A DNA stretch of 64,000 bases from Amycolatopsis australiensis (lineage in GTDB: Bacteria; Actinomycetota; Actinomycetes; Mycobacteriales; Pseudonocardiaceae): NCBI RefSeq assembly GCF_900119165.1, contig NZ_FPJG01000006.1:3968001-4032000 (forward strand), given 5' to 3'. The notes under the pieces are model-generated. The model saw nothing but the letters and a program-made list of their open reading frames with translations. It did not search any database and was not told the DNA's origin. A program made the position numbers and the translations under genes. Of the stretch, positions 40,072 to 48,517 are shown one piece after another. The first letter of the stretch is position 1; the number at the start of each line of letters is the position of its first letter.

Positions 40072-41823
40072 CTAGTGTTCGGGGTGTGTAAGGCCGAAGC
40101 CGACCGACGTCCGCGCGAGGTCGAACGTCAGCGTGTCGCCCAGTGCCGGCAGCGCCGGGTCGAACAGCTGCCCGTCGGTGCCGCCGAGCAGCAGGCCGAG
40201 CCGGTGCCCGGCCGGGACGACGTGGTCGAGCGCGGTCAGCGTGAACGTCATGGTGTACGCCCGGCCCGGGACGAGCGGTTCGCCGTGCCACAACGACGCG
40301 TGGTGCCCGAGGTCGGCCCAGCCGGCGGCGACGATCCGGTGGTCCGCGCGCACGAGGTCGGTGGCCGTGTCGAGGAAGCACGCGCTGTCCGCCGCCGTGC
40401 TGGAACCCCAGCACGACCGGGTGGCCAGGTTCCGGATGCCGCTGCCGTAGTCCGCGGTGTTGCGGACGTCGGCCGGGCCGTAGTCGACGAGCGCGACGCC
40501 GAGCCGGGCGACGGGTTTGTCGGACGACGCGGTGACGGTCACCGACGGCGACCCGGCGATCCGCACCGGCGCCGGCAGGGGAGCGCCGGTGAACCGCGCG
40601 GCCGACACGCCGGCCGCCCACTGCTCGCGGGTGACCGCGGGGTCGTCGGCCACGGTGGCGGTGCCGGAACCGGTCGGTCCCAGCGCGCCGCCGGCCGACG
40701 GGCGGAGCGTCACCGGCAGTGTCGCCGGCGGCCAGCCGCGGAGGTCGGTCCAGTGGTCCGGCGTGGCTTCGAGGTGCACGGCGGGCTGGTGCTCGACGCC
40801 GTTGCGCAGGCCGAGCAGCCACCGGTCGAACCAGCGGTGCAGCGTTTCGACCCACTGCGCGCGTTGCAGGTCGAAGGGGTCGGTGTGGCCGGCCTGGCTC
40901 AGCCACGCCTTGCGCGGGACGCCGGCCCGGCCGAGCGCGTCCCAGTAGCTCGCGAACTGGTTCGGCGCCACGACCCAGTCGCCGAAGCCCTGCGCGATGA
41001 GCACGCTCGCCTGCCCGGGGCGCGGGACGTAGTGCACGCTCTGCCAGTAGGCGTTGTAGTCGCCGTTGGTGCCCGCCCGGGCTTTGACGTCCGCTTCGAA
41101 CGGCTTGCACAGCTCGGCGGCCCGCGCGTTGTAGGTGAACGAAGACCCGGTGTTCTCCGGCGCGGCCAGGGGAGCGCCGTTCGCGACGAGCTGGGCGTAG
41201 TTGTCGGCGACGCCTTCGATCGGCACGATCGTCTTCAGTCCGGGAACGCCCGAAGCGGCCATGCCGATCGCGGTCGCGCCGTCCTGCGACTTGCCGATCG
41301 CGCCGACGTCCCCGGTGGCCCAGCCGGCCGTGACGGGGGAGCCGCCGTCGGGCGCGTCGAACGCCTTCGCCCGGCCGTTGAGCCAGTTCACGACCGCGTT
41401 GCCGGACTCGACGTCGGCGAAGCAGCCGGACGACCGGTTCGTGCCGCCGACGTCGGCCAGCACCACCGCGTAGCCGCGGGGCACGAAGTAGTTGTCGTAG
41501 AACAGCGGGAACTGCTGCGGGGTCCCGTCGGGCGCGTACGTCTTCTTCTGCGCTTCGTTGCCGCGGCCGCAGCACGCGTAATACGGGCTGACGTCGAGGA
41601 TCACCGGGACGCGGACGCGCGCGGCGGGCCGGATGACGTCGGCCGCGATCCGGTCGATCCTGCCGTCGTGGTCGTGATCGGTGCCGGTCTCGACCCAAGC
41701 CGTCTCGCGGATCGCGTCCGCGTAGGAGTAGATCGGCCGGCTTTCCGGTGGTGCCGCCGACGCCGCGGGCGCGAGACCCGCCGTGAGGAGCAAGGAACCG
41801 AGAAACCCCAGTAGCAGACGCAT
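40072..41823 (-). CDS. secreted S15-type (Xaa-Pro dipeptidyl-peptidase) peptidase
   Basis: 583 residues with a signal peptide (ends PAASAA). The peptidase S15/CocE domain has nucleophile S179 in AIGKSQDG, an Asp in GFGDWVVAPNQF and the His in SQAGHTDP. The C-terminal jelly-roll domain typical of this family follows (from about residue 370 to GLLLGGTDGQLFDP). It should cleave X-Pro dipeptides or related amides/esters outside the cell. A Gln replaces the usual aromatic residue after the catalytic Ser. ATG start; a TetR gene precedes it by 10 bases on the same strand. Confidence 0.86.
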   Translation of the reverse strand: MRLLLGFLGSLLLTAGLAPAASAAPPESRPIYSYADAIRETAWVETGTDHDHDGRIDRIAADVIRPAARVRVPVILDVSPYYACCGRGNEAQKKTYAPDGTPQQFPLFYDNYFVPRGYAVVLADVGGTNRSSGCFADVESGNAVVNWLNGRAKAFDAPDGGSPVTAGWATGDVGAIGKSQDGATAIGMAASGVPGLKTIVPIEGVADNYAQLVANGAPLAAPENTGSSFTYNARAAELCKPFEADVKARAGTNGDYNAYWQSVHYVPRPGQASVLIAQGFGDWVVAPNQFASYWDALGRAGVPRKAWLSQAGHTDPFDLQRAQWVETLHRWFDRWLLGLRNGVEHQPAVHLEATPDHWTDLRGWPPATLPVTLRPSAGGALGPTGSGTATVADDPAVTREQWAAGVSAARFTGAPLPAPVRIAGSPSVTVTASSDKPVARLGVALVDYGPADVRNTADYGSGIRNLATRSCWGSSTAADSACFLDTATDLVRADHRIVAAGWADLGHHASLWHGEPLVPGRAYTMTFTLTALDHVVPAGHRLGLLLGGTDGQLFDPALPALGDTLTFDLARTSVGFGLTHPEH

Positions 41824-41833
41824 CGCGCCAGTA

Positions 41834-42379
41834 TCACGCGTGCCCGCCGGACATGGCCAGGAACCGTTCCATCGCGGCGTCCACGGCGGCGCGGTCGCCG
41901 GTGGTGACCAGGTCCAGCAGCAGCCCGCGGGCCACGGCGAGGCCGAGCCGGGCGTGGGCGGCCCGGTCGGCTTCCGGGACGCCGAGCCCGGCCAGGAGGG
42001 CTTCGATCGGGCCGAGCCAGTCGTCGACGACGCCGTCGAGCAGCCCGGTGGTGCCCGGCGTGCCGCCGAGTGCCTGGCCGTAGAGCTGGAAGAACAGCTT
42101 CTCGTTGGCGCGCAGGGACTCGTCGGTGAGCCGCCGCCAGAACTCCCGGCCCGCGTCGGCCGGGCCGAGGCCGGCCAGCGCCGCCCGCTGCCGGGCTTCC
42201 ACCTCCCGCGCGACCGCCGTGAGCAGGCCTTCCTTCGAGCCGAAGTGGTAGATCAGCATGCGGTGGCTGGTGCCGAGGTCCGCGGCCAGCGCCCGCAGGC
42301 TCTTGCCCGCGCCGCCGTGGCGGGCGATGTGGTCGATCGCCGCGTCGAGCAGCTTCGCGCGCGGGCTTGTCCCGATCAT
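41834..42379 (-). CDS. TetR-family regulator, leaderless start
   Basis: 181 residues: HTH in KLLDAAIDHIARHGGAGKSLRALAADLGTSHRMLIYHFGSKEGLL, then a helical ligand domain. The ATG (42379) is the first base pair of the tandem operator, so there is no room for a ribosome site; the mRNA is probably leaderless. The stop lies just ahead of the S15 peptidase start, so the peptidase may be under its control. Divergent from an SRPBCC gene. Confidence 0.87.
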   Translation of the reverse strand: MIGTSPRAKLLDAAIDHIARHGGAGKSLRALAADLGTSHRMLIYHFGSKEGLLTAVAREVEARQRAALAGLGPADAGREFWRRLTDESLRANEKLFFQLYGQALGGTPGTTGLLDGVVDDWLGPIEALLAGLGVPEADRAAHARLGLAVARGLLLDLVTTGDRAAVDAAMERFLAMSGGHA

Positions 42380-42410
42380 GTACCGAATGGTACATGTACC
42401 GGATGGTACA
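42379..42410. promoter_or_regulatory. tandem TetR operators covering both start codons
   Basis: Two abutting 16-base palindromes, TGTACC-GAAT-GGTACA (42379-42394) and TGTACC-GGAT-GGTACA (42395-42410). They lie over the ATG of the leftward TetR gene and the candidate ATGs of the rightward SRPBCC gene. Bound repressor would block both transcription starts. Confidence 0.75.
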
Positions 42411-42840
42411 GAGAATCTCGGTCCGCGTGGTGACGCCCGCGGACGCGGACACCGTGTACGCGTTGCTGCGGGACGGCGCGAGCTGGCCGCGCTGGTCGCC
42501 GCTGGGCTCCTTCGAACTGGTCCGCGAGGGCGACGGCGAGCCGGAGGGGCTCGGCGCGGTCCGGCTGTTCCGGACCGGCCGCGTGCGCTCGTACGAAAAG
42601 ATCGTCGCGCTCGAGCCCGGCCGCCGGTTCGGCTACGCGCTGGAGCACGGCCTGCCGCTGCGGGACTACGTCGCCTACGTCGACCTGTCGCCGGTCGAGG
42701 GCGGGACCGAGATCCACTGGCACTCGACGTTCACGCCGAAGATCCCCGGCACCGGCTGGTTCTACCGGCGCTTCCTGGGGTCGTTCATCAAGCGGGTCGC
42801 CGCCGGGCTGGCCGCCGCGGGACGCACCACCACCGTCTGA
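42403..42840 (+). CDS. SRPBCC (polyketide cyclase-like) protein
   Basis: 145 residues of the START/Bet v1-like fold: ISVRVVTPADADTVYALLRDGASWPRWSPLGSF, YEKIVALEPGRRFGYALE, and ending FLGSFIKRVAAGLAAAG. These bind hydrophobic ligands; no enzymatic role can be assigned. Starts at 42403 or 42394 are both inside the operator, so it too is likely leaderless. Probably repressed by the divergent TetR protein. Confidence 0.8.
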   Translation: MVQRISVRVVTPADADTVYALLRDGASWPRWSPLGSFELVREGDGEPEGLGAVRLFRTGRVRSYEKIVALEPGRRFGYALEHGLPLRDYVAYVDLSPVEGGTEIHWHSTFTPKIPGTGWFYRRFLGSFIKRVAAGLAAAGRTTTV

Positions 42841-42880
42841 ACGGCGTGTTACTCTCCCCGGGAAACCGAGGAGGCGGCCC

Positions 42881-43252
42881 GTGTTCCCGGACCCGTACGA
42901 CCGCAACTGCCCGACCCGCCAGCTGCTCGACCGCATCGGCGACCAGTGGACGGTGCTCATCGTCGGCGCGCTGAAGGCCGGTCCGCTGCGGTTCACGGAG
43001 ATCGCCCGCCGGGTCGACGGGATCTCGCAGAAGGTGCTGACGCAGACGTTGCGCAGCCTGGTCCGCGACGGCCTGCTGACGCGCACCGCGTACCCGACGA
43101 TCCCGCCGAAGGTCGAGTACGAGCTGACCCCGCTCGGCCGCACCCTGTCCGAGCCGCTGGACGTGCTGGACCAGTGGGCCCGCCGCCACATGAGCGCGGT
43201 CCAGCGGGCCCGGGACGCCTACGACGCGGAACACACGCCCGCCTCGGCCTGA
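42881..43252 (+). CDS. HxlR-family regulator
   Basis: 123 residues: CPTRQLLDRIGDQWTVLIVGALKAGPLRFTEIARRVDGISQKVLTQTLRSLVRDGLL is the HxlR winged helix, including the N-terminal Cys often used for redox or electrophile sensing. GTG start with GAGGAGG upstream. It follows the SRPBCC gene by 40 bases and may share its transcript. Confidence 0.9.
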   Translation: MFPDPYDRNCPTRQLLDRIGDQWTVLIVGALKAGPLRFTEIARRVDGISQKVLTQTLRSLVRDGLLTRTAYPTIPPKVEYELTPLGRTLSEPLDVLDQWARRHMSAVQRARDAYDAEHTPASA

Positions 43253-43255
43253 GGC

Positions 43256-43879
43256 TCAGGCGCCGAACAGCCGGTCCAGGTAGTAGTCCACAGTGGACAC
43301 CGCGTCCGCCGGGGTCCGGTGGCCCATCAGGATTTCCGAGCCCTGCGAGTCGGCCAGCGCCCACAGGATCGCCGCCTCCGCCGCCGGGTCGGCCGACGCC
43401 GGGACGTCGCCGGCCGCCTGGGCCTGCCGGATCTGGCCGGCGAAGAACTGCAGCAGCTCGGGCGTGCCCTCGCCGAAGACCTTCGCCATCGCCGGATCGG
43501 CCACCGCGCGGATGAAGTACGCGACGCCGATGAGGAAGTCGGCTTCGCTCTCGGGGTCCCGCGGCAGGATCTCGACGAGGCAGGCGCGCAGGATCGACCG
43601 CGGCGTGGGCGGGCCCTCCGCCAGGACCTTCGCGGTGATCCGTTCGGTGCGCAGCTTGTGCCGGTGCTCCAGGGCGAAGAGCAGCATCTCGTCCTTCGTC
43701 TTGAAGTAGTGCTGCACCGACCCCATCGACATGCCCGCTTCGGCGGCCACCTGGCGCAGGCTGACGCCCTCCAGCCCGGCGCGGGTGGTCAGCCGCTGCA
43801 GTGCCTCGGCGATCTGCACCCGGCGCTGGTCGTGGTCCACCCGTTTCGGCACGTCGCTCCCTGACCCGGCGGTTGTCAT
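43256..43879 (-). CDS. TetR-family regulator controlling the bPH2 genes
   Basis: 207 residues: HTH region RVQIAEALQRLTTRAGLEGVSLRQVAAEAGMSMGSVQHYFKTKDEML, then a helical C-terminal domain. Its ATG overlaps the first of two identical palindromes, implying autoregulation and a leaderless mRNA. Divergent from the bPH2 pair, its probable target. Confidence 0.9.
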   Translation of the reverse strand: MTTAGSGSDVPKRVDHDQRRVQIAEALQRLTTRAGLEGVSLRQVAAEAGMSMGSVQHYFKTKDEMLLFALEHRHKLRTERITAKVLAEGPPTPRSILRACLVEILPRDPESEADFLIGVAYFIRAVADPAMAKVFGEGTPELLQFFAGQIRQAQAAGDVPASADPAAEAAILWALADSQGSEILMGHRTPADAVSTVDYYLDRLFGA

Positions 43880-43928
43880 GCGATCGCATTGCGAAAGCCG
43901 TGGCTCCGCGGTTACGATGCGATCGCAT
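43878..43928. promoter_or_regulatory. twin ATGCGATCGCAT operators
   Basis: Two identical perfect 12-base palindromes at 43878-43889 and 43917-43928, spaced 39 bases centre to centre. One overlaps the tetR start; the other lies 26 bases before the first bPH2 gene. Confidence 0.75.
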
Positions 43929-43954
43929 GGTAACCGACCTCCGGGGGGATTCCG

Positions 43955-44452
43955 GTGCCGACCGGACCAGTGAAACTCAGGCCGCCGCGCCATCCGCTCG
44001 ACCGGCGGGCGATCGCCTGGTGGCGCGCGCAGGGCGCGCTCGTCTTCGGAACGGCGGCCCTCGTCCTGGCCCTGCCCGGCGCGCTCGTCCCGCCCGCCGC
44101 GCCGTGGCTGCTGGGGCCGGCCGCCGTCGTCGCCGTGCTCGGCGCGGCCTGGTGCGCCGTGCTGCCGCGGTGGTGGTTCGGCCTGCACCGCTGGGAAGTC
44201 ACCGGGACCGCCGTCTACGTGCGCTCGGGCTTCCTGCGGCAGGAGTGGCGGGTCGCGCCGCTGTCGCGCGTCCAGACCGTCGACACGCTGCGCGGGCCGC
44301 TGCAGCAGCGCTTCGGGCTCGCGACGGTCACGGTGACGACGGCGTCCGCGCGCGGCGCGGTCAGGCTCCGCGGGCTCGACGCGCGGGTCGCCGCCGACGT
44401 CGCCGAGCAGCTGACCGAACGCACCGAAGCCACGCCCGGGGACGCGACGTGA
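43955..44452 (+). CDS. membrane bPH2-domain protein (YdbS-like)
   Basis: 165 residues: two hydrophobic helices (ALVFGTAALVLALPGALV, LLGPAAVVAVLGAAWCAVL) and a bacterial PH domain (WEVTGTAVYVRSGFLRQEWRVAPLSRVQTVDTLRGPLQQRFGLATVTVTTA). In Bacillus the YdbS/YdbT pair belongs to the cell-envelope stress response. GTG 43955 with GGGGGGAT upstream; stop overlaps the next gene. Confidence 0.88.
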   Translation: MPTGPVKLRPPRHPLDRRAIAWWRAQGALVFGTAALVLALPGALVPPAAPWLLGPAAVVAVLGAAWCAVLPRWWFGLHRWEVTGTAVYVRSGFLRQEWRVAPLSRVQTVDTLRGPLQQRFGLATVTVTTASARGAVRLRGLDARVAADVAEQLTERTEATPGDAT

Positions 44453-45915
44453 CCGGCTGGCGCCGGCTCGACCGGCGCACCCTCGGCGTCACCGCCGTCG
44501 TGCTGAGCGGGGCGGCCGTCCCGCCCGCGGTCCCGGTCGCCGCCGGCCTCCGGGCGCCGTGGCTCGTCCCGGTGGCCGTCCTGCTGGTCGCCGGTGCCGG
44601 GGTGCTGGCGGACTTCCTCCGGTGGCGGCACACCCGGTTCCGCTGCACGCCCGACCGCCTGGAGCTGGAGTTCCGGTTCGTCGCCCACACGCGCAAGTCC
44701 CTGCCGTGCGACCGGATCCGCACCGCCGACCTGACGGCGGGCCCGCTGCACCGCGCGTTCGGCCTCGCGGTGCTGACCGTCGGCACCGGGCAGCACGAGA
44801 GCGCCGGGCGGGGCCGGCTCACCCTCGCCCCGCTGGCCAGGGCGGACGCCGAAGCCCTGCGGACCGAGCTGCTGCACCGCGTCACCCTGCCCCCGGCCAC
44901 CGGCGGCCCGCTGGCGCGCTTCGACCCGCGCTGGATCCGGTACGCGCCGCTGTCGTTCGTCGCGCCGGCCCTCGGGCTGGCCGCCTTCGGCACGGTGTTC
45001 AAGGCCGCCGACTGGTTCGGCGCCGGCAGCGGGCTGTGGCACTGGCTGCTGGCCCGCTTCGGCGGCCTGCCCCTGGCCGTGAGCATCCTGCTCCTGCTGG
45101 TGGCCGCCATCGTGGCCGGCGTGGTGGGGGCGGTGGGGCTGTTCACCGAAAGGTGGTGGAACCACCGGCTGGAGCGCGAGCGCGGTGGCACCCTGCGCGT
45201 GCGCCGCGGCCTGTTCACGACCCGCTCGACCACGCTCGAGGAGCGGCGGCTGCGCGGCGTCGAACTCGTCGAGCCCCTCGGGGCCCGGCTCGCCGGCGCC
45301 GCGCGGGTGGACGCCATCGCCACCGGCATCGAGCACGACGACGACCGGGCCGAAGCCAAGACGCTGCTGCCGGTGGCACCACGCGAAACGGCCCTCGACG
45401 TGGCCGCGCGGGTCGTGGGCGAGCCCGTCGACGGCGTCGCGCTGGTGCCGCACCCGCCGGCCGCGCGGGGACGGCGGCTGCGGTGGGCCCTGCTGACGGC
45501 CCTCGCGCCGGTGCTGACGCTGCTGGCGCTGGGCGCGCTGCTCACCGACGTCCTGCTGGTGCTGGGCGGCGTCCTCGCCGTGGTCGCGCTGCCGGCCGCG
45601 GTGCTGCTGGGCCTGGACGCCTACCGCGGCCTCGGGCACGGCCGCACCGGCCGCCACCTGCTCACGCGGGCCGGCACCCTCCGCCGCGGCACAGCCGTGC
45701 TGGCGCGGGACGGGGTGATCGGCTGGACGGTGACGCAGTCGGTGTTCCAGCGCCGCCGCGGGCTCGCGACCTTCACCGCGACCACCGCGGCGGGCTCCGG
45801 CGCCTACTCGGTGCGCGACGCCGATGCCGACGAAGGCCTCGAGTTCGCCACGGCGGCCGTGCCGGGGTTGCTGGCGCCGTTCGCTTCGGTGCCCGCCGAA
45901 GCGTCGCGGGCCTAG
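44449..45915 (+). CDS. large membrane bPH2 protein (YdbT-like)
   Basis: 488 residues with about six membrane helices and three PH-type segments (near residues 60-130, 245-320 and 405-470), each with the pattern 'RR..L.TRS.TLEERRLRGVELVEP'. Partner of the preceding bPH2 protein by GTGA overlap. Likely acts at the membrane in envelope protection or export of a toxic compound (inference from YdbT). Controlled by the divergent TetR gene. Confidence 0.87.
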   Translation: MTGWRRLDRRTLGVTAVVLSGAAVPPAVPVAAGLRAPWLVPVAVLLVAGAGVLADFLRWRHTRFRCTPDRLELEFRFVAHTRKSLPCDRIRTADLTAGPLHRAFGLAVLTVGTGQHESAGRGRLTLAPLARADAEALRTELLHRVTLPPATGGPLARFDPRWIRYAPLSFVAPALGLAAFGTVFKAADWFGAGSGLWHWLLARFGGLPLAVSILLLLVAAIVAGVVGAVGLFTERWWNHRLERERGGTLRVRRGLFTTRSTTLEERRLRGVELVEPLGARLAGAARVDAIATGIEHDDDRAEAKTLLPVAPRETALDVAARVVGEPVDGVALVPHPPAARGRRLRWALLTALAPVLTLLALGALLTDVLLVLGGVLAVVALPAAVLLGLDAYRGLGHGRTGRHLLTRAGTLRRGTAVLARDGVIGWTVTQSVFQRRRGLATFTATTAAGSGAYSVRDADADEGLEFATAAVPGLLAPFASVPAEASRA

Positions 45916-45924
45916 GTTCGGGGC

Positions 45925-46689
45925 ATGGACGAATTCCGTGCCCTGCACGTCCCCGGGAACCCGCTGCTGCTGCCGAACGCGTGGGAGTTCGGCGTCGGCG
46001 CCTTCCTCGCCGCGCAGGGCTTCCGCGCCCTCGGCACGACCAGCCTCGGCGTGTCCGCGGCGGCGGGCGAGCCCGACGGCGCGCCGTCCACGCGGGACGC
46101 GACCGTCGCGCTGGCCCGCCGCCTGGCCCGGCTGGACGCGCTGGTCAGCGTCGACATCGCCGACGGCTTCAGCGCGGACCCCGCCGAGGTGGCCGACCTC
46201 GCGGCGGAGCTGGCCGACGCCGGCGCGGCCGGCGTCAACCTCGAAGACGGCCGCGCCGGCGGCTCCCTCGCCCCGGCCGAGGTCCACGCCACCCTGGTCG
46301 AGGCGGTGAAGGCGCGGGTCCCGGACCTGTTCGTCAACGCGCGGACCGACACGCACTGGCTGGGTGACCGTTCGATCGCCGAAGCCGAGCGGCGGGTGCG
46401 GGCGTACGCGGCGGCGGGCGCGGACGGCGTCTTCGTGCCGGGCCTGGCCGCCCCGGCGGACGTCGAGCGTGTCGTCGCCGCCGGGATCCCGGTCAACCTG
46501 CTGTTCCTGCCGGGGAAGGTCACCGTGGCCGGGCTGGCGGAGCTGGGCGTCGCGCGGGTCAGCCTGGGCTCGCTGCCGTACCGGGTCGCGCTCGCGGCCG
46601 CCGCGGAGACCGCGCTGGCCGTGCGCGACGGCCGGGAACCGCCGTTGCGCCCGCCGAGCTACGCCGACGTCGTCGCCTTGCTGCCGTAA
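45925..46689 (+). CDS. PEP mutase/isocitrate lyase family protein
   Basis: 254 residues of the ICL/PEPM TIM barrel: LLLPNAWEFGVGAFLAAQGFRALGTTSLG, VSVDIADGFSADPAEVADLAAELADAGAAGVNLEDG, VNARTDTHWL, and VNLLFLPGKVTVAGLAELGVARVSLG. The KKCGH catalytic motif of true isocitrate lyases is missing, so C-C or C-P lyase activity on a small substrate is possible but undefined. It begins 10 bases after the bPH2 gene, in the same direction. Confidence 0.85.
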   Translation: MDEFRALHVPGNPLLLPNAWEFGVGAFLAAQGFRALGTTSLGVSAAAGEPDGAPSTRDATVALARRLARLDALVSVDIADGFSADPAEVADLAAELADAGAAGVNLEDGRAGGSLAPAEVHATLVEAVKARVPDLFVNARTDTHWLGDRSIAEAERRVRAYAAAGADGVFVPGLAAPADVERVVAAGIPVNLLFLPGKVTVAGLAELGVARVSLGSLPYRVALAAAAETALAVRDGREPPLRPPSYADVVALLP

Positions 46690-46720
46690 ACGGGTTGCCC
46701 CGGTCTGCTTGGCTCGGCTC

Positions 46721-47731
46721 ATGCGCGCCTTCGGAACCGAGTTCGCCTGCCCGCCCGGATACCTCAACACGGCCAGCGTCGGCATCCCGCCCGCACCGGT
46801 CGCCGCCGCCGTCGCCGAGTCGGTCGAGCGGTGGCGCACCGGGGCGAGCCGGCCCGGGGACTTCGACGCCTACGTCGCGCGGTCGCGGGCCGGGTTCGCC
46901 CGGCTGCTCGGCGTGGACCCGGGGCGCGTCGCGATCGGCGCGTCGGTCTCGCAGCTGGTCGCCAACGTCGCCGCCGCACTGCCCGCCGGCACCCGCGTGC
47001 TCGCCGCGGAAGGAGACTTCACGAGCGTGACGTTCCCCTTCGCGGCGAACGGCGCCACGGTCACCGAAGCGCCGCTGGAAGCGCTGCCCGCGCGGGTCGA
47101 GGGGCACGACGTCGTCGCGGTGAGCGTCGTCCAGTCCGCCGACGGCCGGATCGTGGACCTCCCGGCGCTGCGGGCCGCGGCCGAGGCGGCCGGCGCGGCG
47201 GTGCTGCTGGACGCCAGCCAGGCGGCGGGCTGGCTGCCGCTGGAGGTCGCCTGGGCGGACTGGGTGGTCGCGGCGGGCTACAAGTGGCTGCTGTCGCCGC
47301 GCGGGAGCGCGTGGCTCGTGGTGCGGCCGGACGCGGGGGAGCGGACCCGGGCGGTGGCGGCGAACTGGTACGCGGGGGAGGACCCGTGGTCGACGGTCTA
47401 CGGCCTCCCGCTGCGCCTGGCCGGCGACGCCCGCGCGTTCGACCTCTCGCCGGTCTGGCTGGCCCAGGTCGGCGCCGCGGCGGCGCTGGAGTACCTCGGC
47501 GGCCTCGACCTGGCGGCCGTCGCGGCGCACGACGTCGGCTTGGCCGACTCGCTGCGCACGGAGCTGGGGCTCCCGCCGGGTGGCACGGCGATCGTCTCGC
47601 TCGACGGCGACCCCGAGCGGGCCGCGGCGGCGGGGATCGTCTCCAGCGTCCGCGGCGGCCGCGTGCGCGTCGGCTTCCACCTCTACAACACCGCTGACGA
47701 CGTCGAACGCGTCTTACACGCGTTCGGGTGA
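46721..47731 (+). CDS. class V PLP-dependent aminotransferase-fold enzyme
   Basis: 336 residues: YLNTASVGIPP at the N-terminus, GDFTSVTFPFAANG, LLDASQAAGWLPL (cofactor Asp) and Schiff-base K188 in AAGYKWLLSPRG. General layout resembles cysteine-desulfurase-like and EgtE-type enzymes, but the catalytic loop Cys of desulfurases is absent. Substrate unknown. ATG start, 31 bases after the PEPM gene. Confidence 0.85.
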   Translation: MRAFGTEFACPPGYLNTASVGIPPAPVAAAVAESVERWRTGASRPGDFDAYVARSRAGFARLLGVDPGRVAIGASVSQLVANVAAALPAGTRVLAAEGDFTSVTFPFAANGATVTEAPLEALPARVEGHDVVAVSVVQSADGRIVDLPALRAAAEAAGAAVLLDASQAAGWLPLEVAWADWVVAAGYKWLLSPRGSAWLVVRPDAGERTRAVAANWYAGEDPWSTVYGLPLRLAGDARAFDLSPVWLAQVGAAAALEYLGGLDLAAVAAHDVGLADSLRTELGLPPGGTAIVSLDGDPERAAAAGIVSSVRGGRVRVGFHLYNTADDVERVLHAFG

Positions 47732-47753
47732 ACTCGCCGGGGGCGGTGAACCA

Positions 47754-47812
47754 CCTCCCGGGGGCTTGCGGGCGAAGCCCGCGGCGGGGGTCTGGGGGCG
47801 GCGCCCCCGGGG
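47754..47812. repeat. REP-like intergenic hairpins
   Basis: Two short stem-loops, GCGGGC-GAA-GCCCGC (47768-47782) and GGGGGC-GGC-GCCCCC (47794-47808), inside a G-rich element with outer CCGGGGGC/GCCCCCGG complementarity. This kind of GC-rich hairpin recurs between genes in streptomycetes and relatives. It may stabilise or terminate the transcript. Confidence 0.5.
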
Positions 47813-47834
47813 AAGAGCACTACCGTATGGCCCC

Positions 47835-48509
47835 GTGGTTGGTGCGCATTTCACCCCAGGCCCGTCCGACACGGCCCCGCTCGGCGCGGTTCCCCCGCAG
47901 CCCCGCCCGCCCGTGCCGGGACCGCCGGCGCGGGACACCCGGTCCCTGCTGCTCAAGGGCGCCGGGCTGGTGGCGATCGCCGTCGTCTCGGGGCTGCTGT
48001 GGTTCCTGATCCGGCACGACTCGACGCCGGAAGAGCCGGTCGCGCAGCCGCCGGCCCAGAACACCGGGCAGTTCCAGTTCACCCAGGTCGCCGGGCCGGA
48101 GAAGACCACGGACTGCGCCGCGAAGTCGTACGGCAAGACCCACGACTTCTTCCAGGACAACCCGTGCCAGTCGCTGGTGCGCGCGCTCTACACGACCGAG
48201 TCGGGCGGCGCTAAGGCGCTCGTGTCGGTGGTCGTGGTCGGGATGCCGGACTCGGCGAAGGCGAAGGCGCTCAAGGCGCTGACCGAGAAGGACGGCACCG
48301 GCAACGTCACGGACCTGGTGAAGGACAAGACGTTCGCCGGCAAGGGAACCCCGAGCGTGAGCGGCTCCGACGCGGCGTACGCCTCGAAGGTCGAGGGCAC
48401 GAACACGACGATCGTGCTGGCCGACTTCTACGCCCAGCACACGGACGAGACCCTGCTCAAGAAGATCGCCGCCGACGCACTCCGCCTGTCCGCCGACCTC
48501 AAGGGCTGA
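47835..48509 (+). CDS. membrane-anchored extracytoplasmic protein
   Basis: 224 residues: a proline-rich cytosolic N-terminus ([18 protein letters not shown]), one membrane helix ([22 protein letters not shown]) and an external domain with two cysteines ([28 protein letters not shown]) that could form a disulfide. No enzyme motif. GTG 47835 without a clear ribosome site. Function unknown. Confidence 0.7.
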   Translation: MVGAHFTPGPSDTAPLGAVPPQPRPPVPGPPARDTRSLLLKGAGLVAIAVVSGLLWFLIRHDSTPEEPVAQPPAQNTGQFQFTQVAGPEKTTDCAAKSYGKTHDFFQDNPCQSLVRALYTTESGGAKALVSVVVVGMPDSAKAKALKALTEKDGTGNVTDLVKDKTFAGKGTPSVSGSDAAYASKVEGTNTTIVLADFYAQHTDETLLKKIAADALRLSADLKG

Positions 48510-48517
48510 CCACCCGG

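Noticed and set aside
45925..47731. Phosphonate biosynthesis from the PEP-mutase-family gene beside an aminotransferase
   Set aside because: The PEPM-family protein lacks recognised phosphonate-specific motifs and no phosphonopyruvate decarboxylase is nearby.
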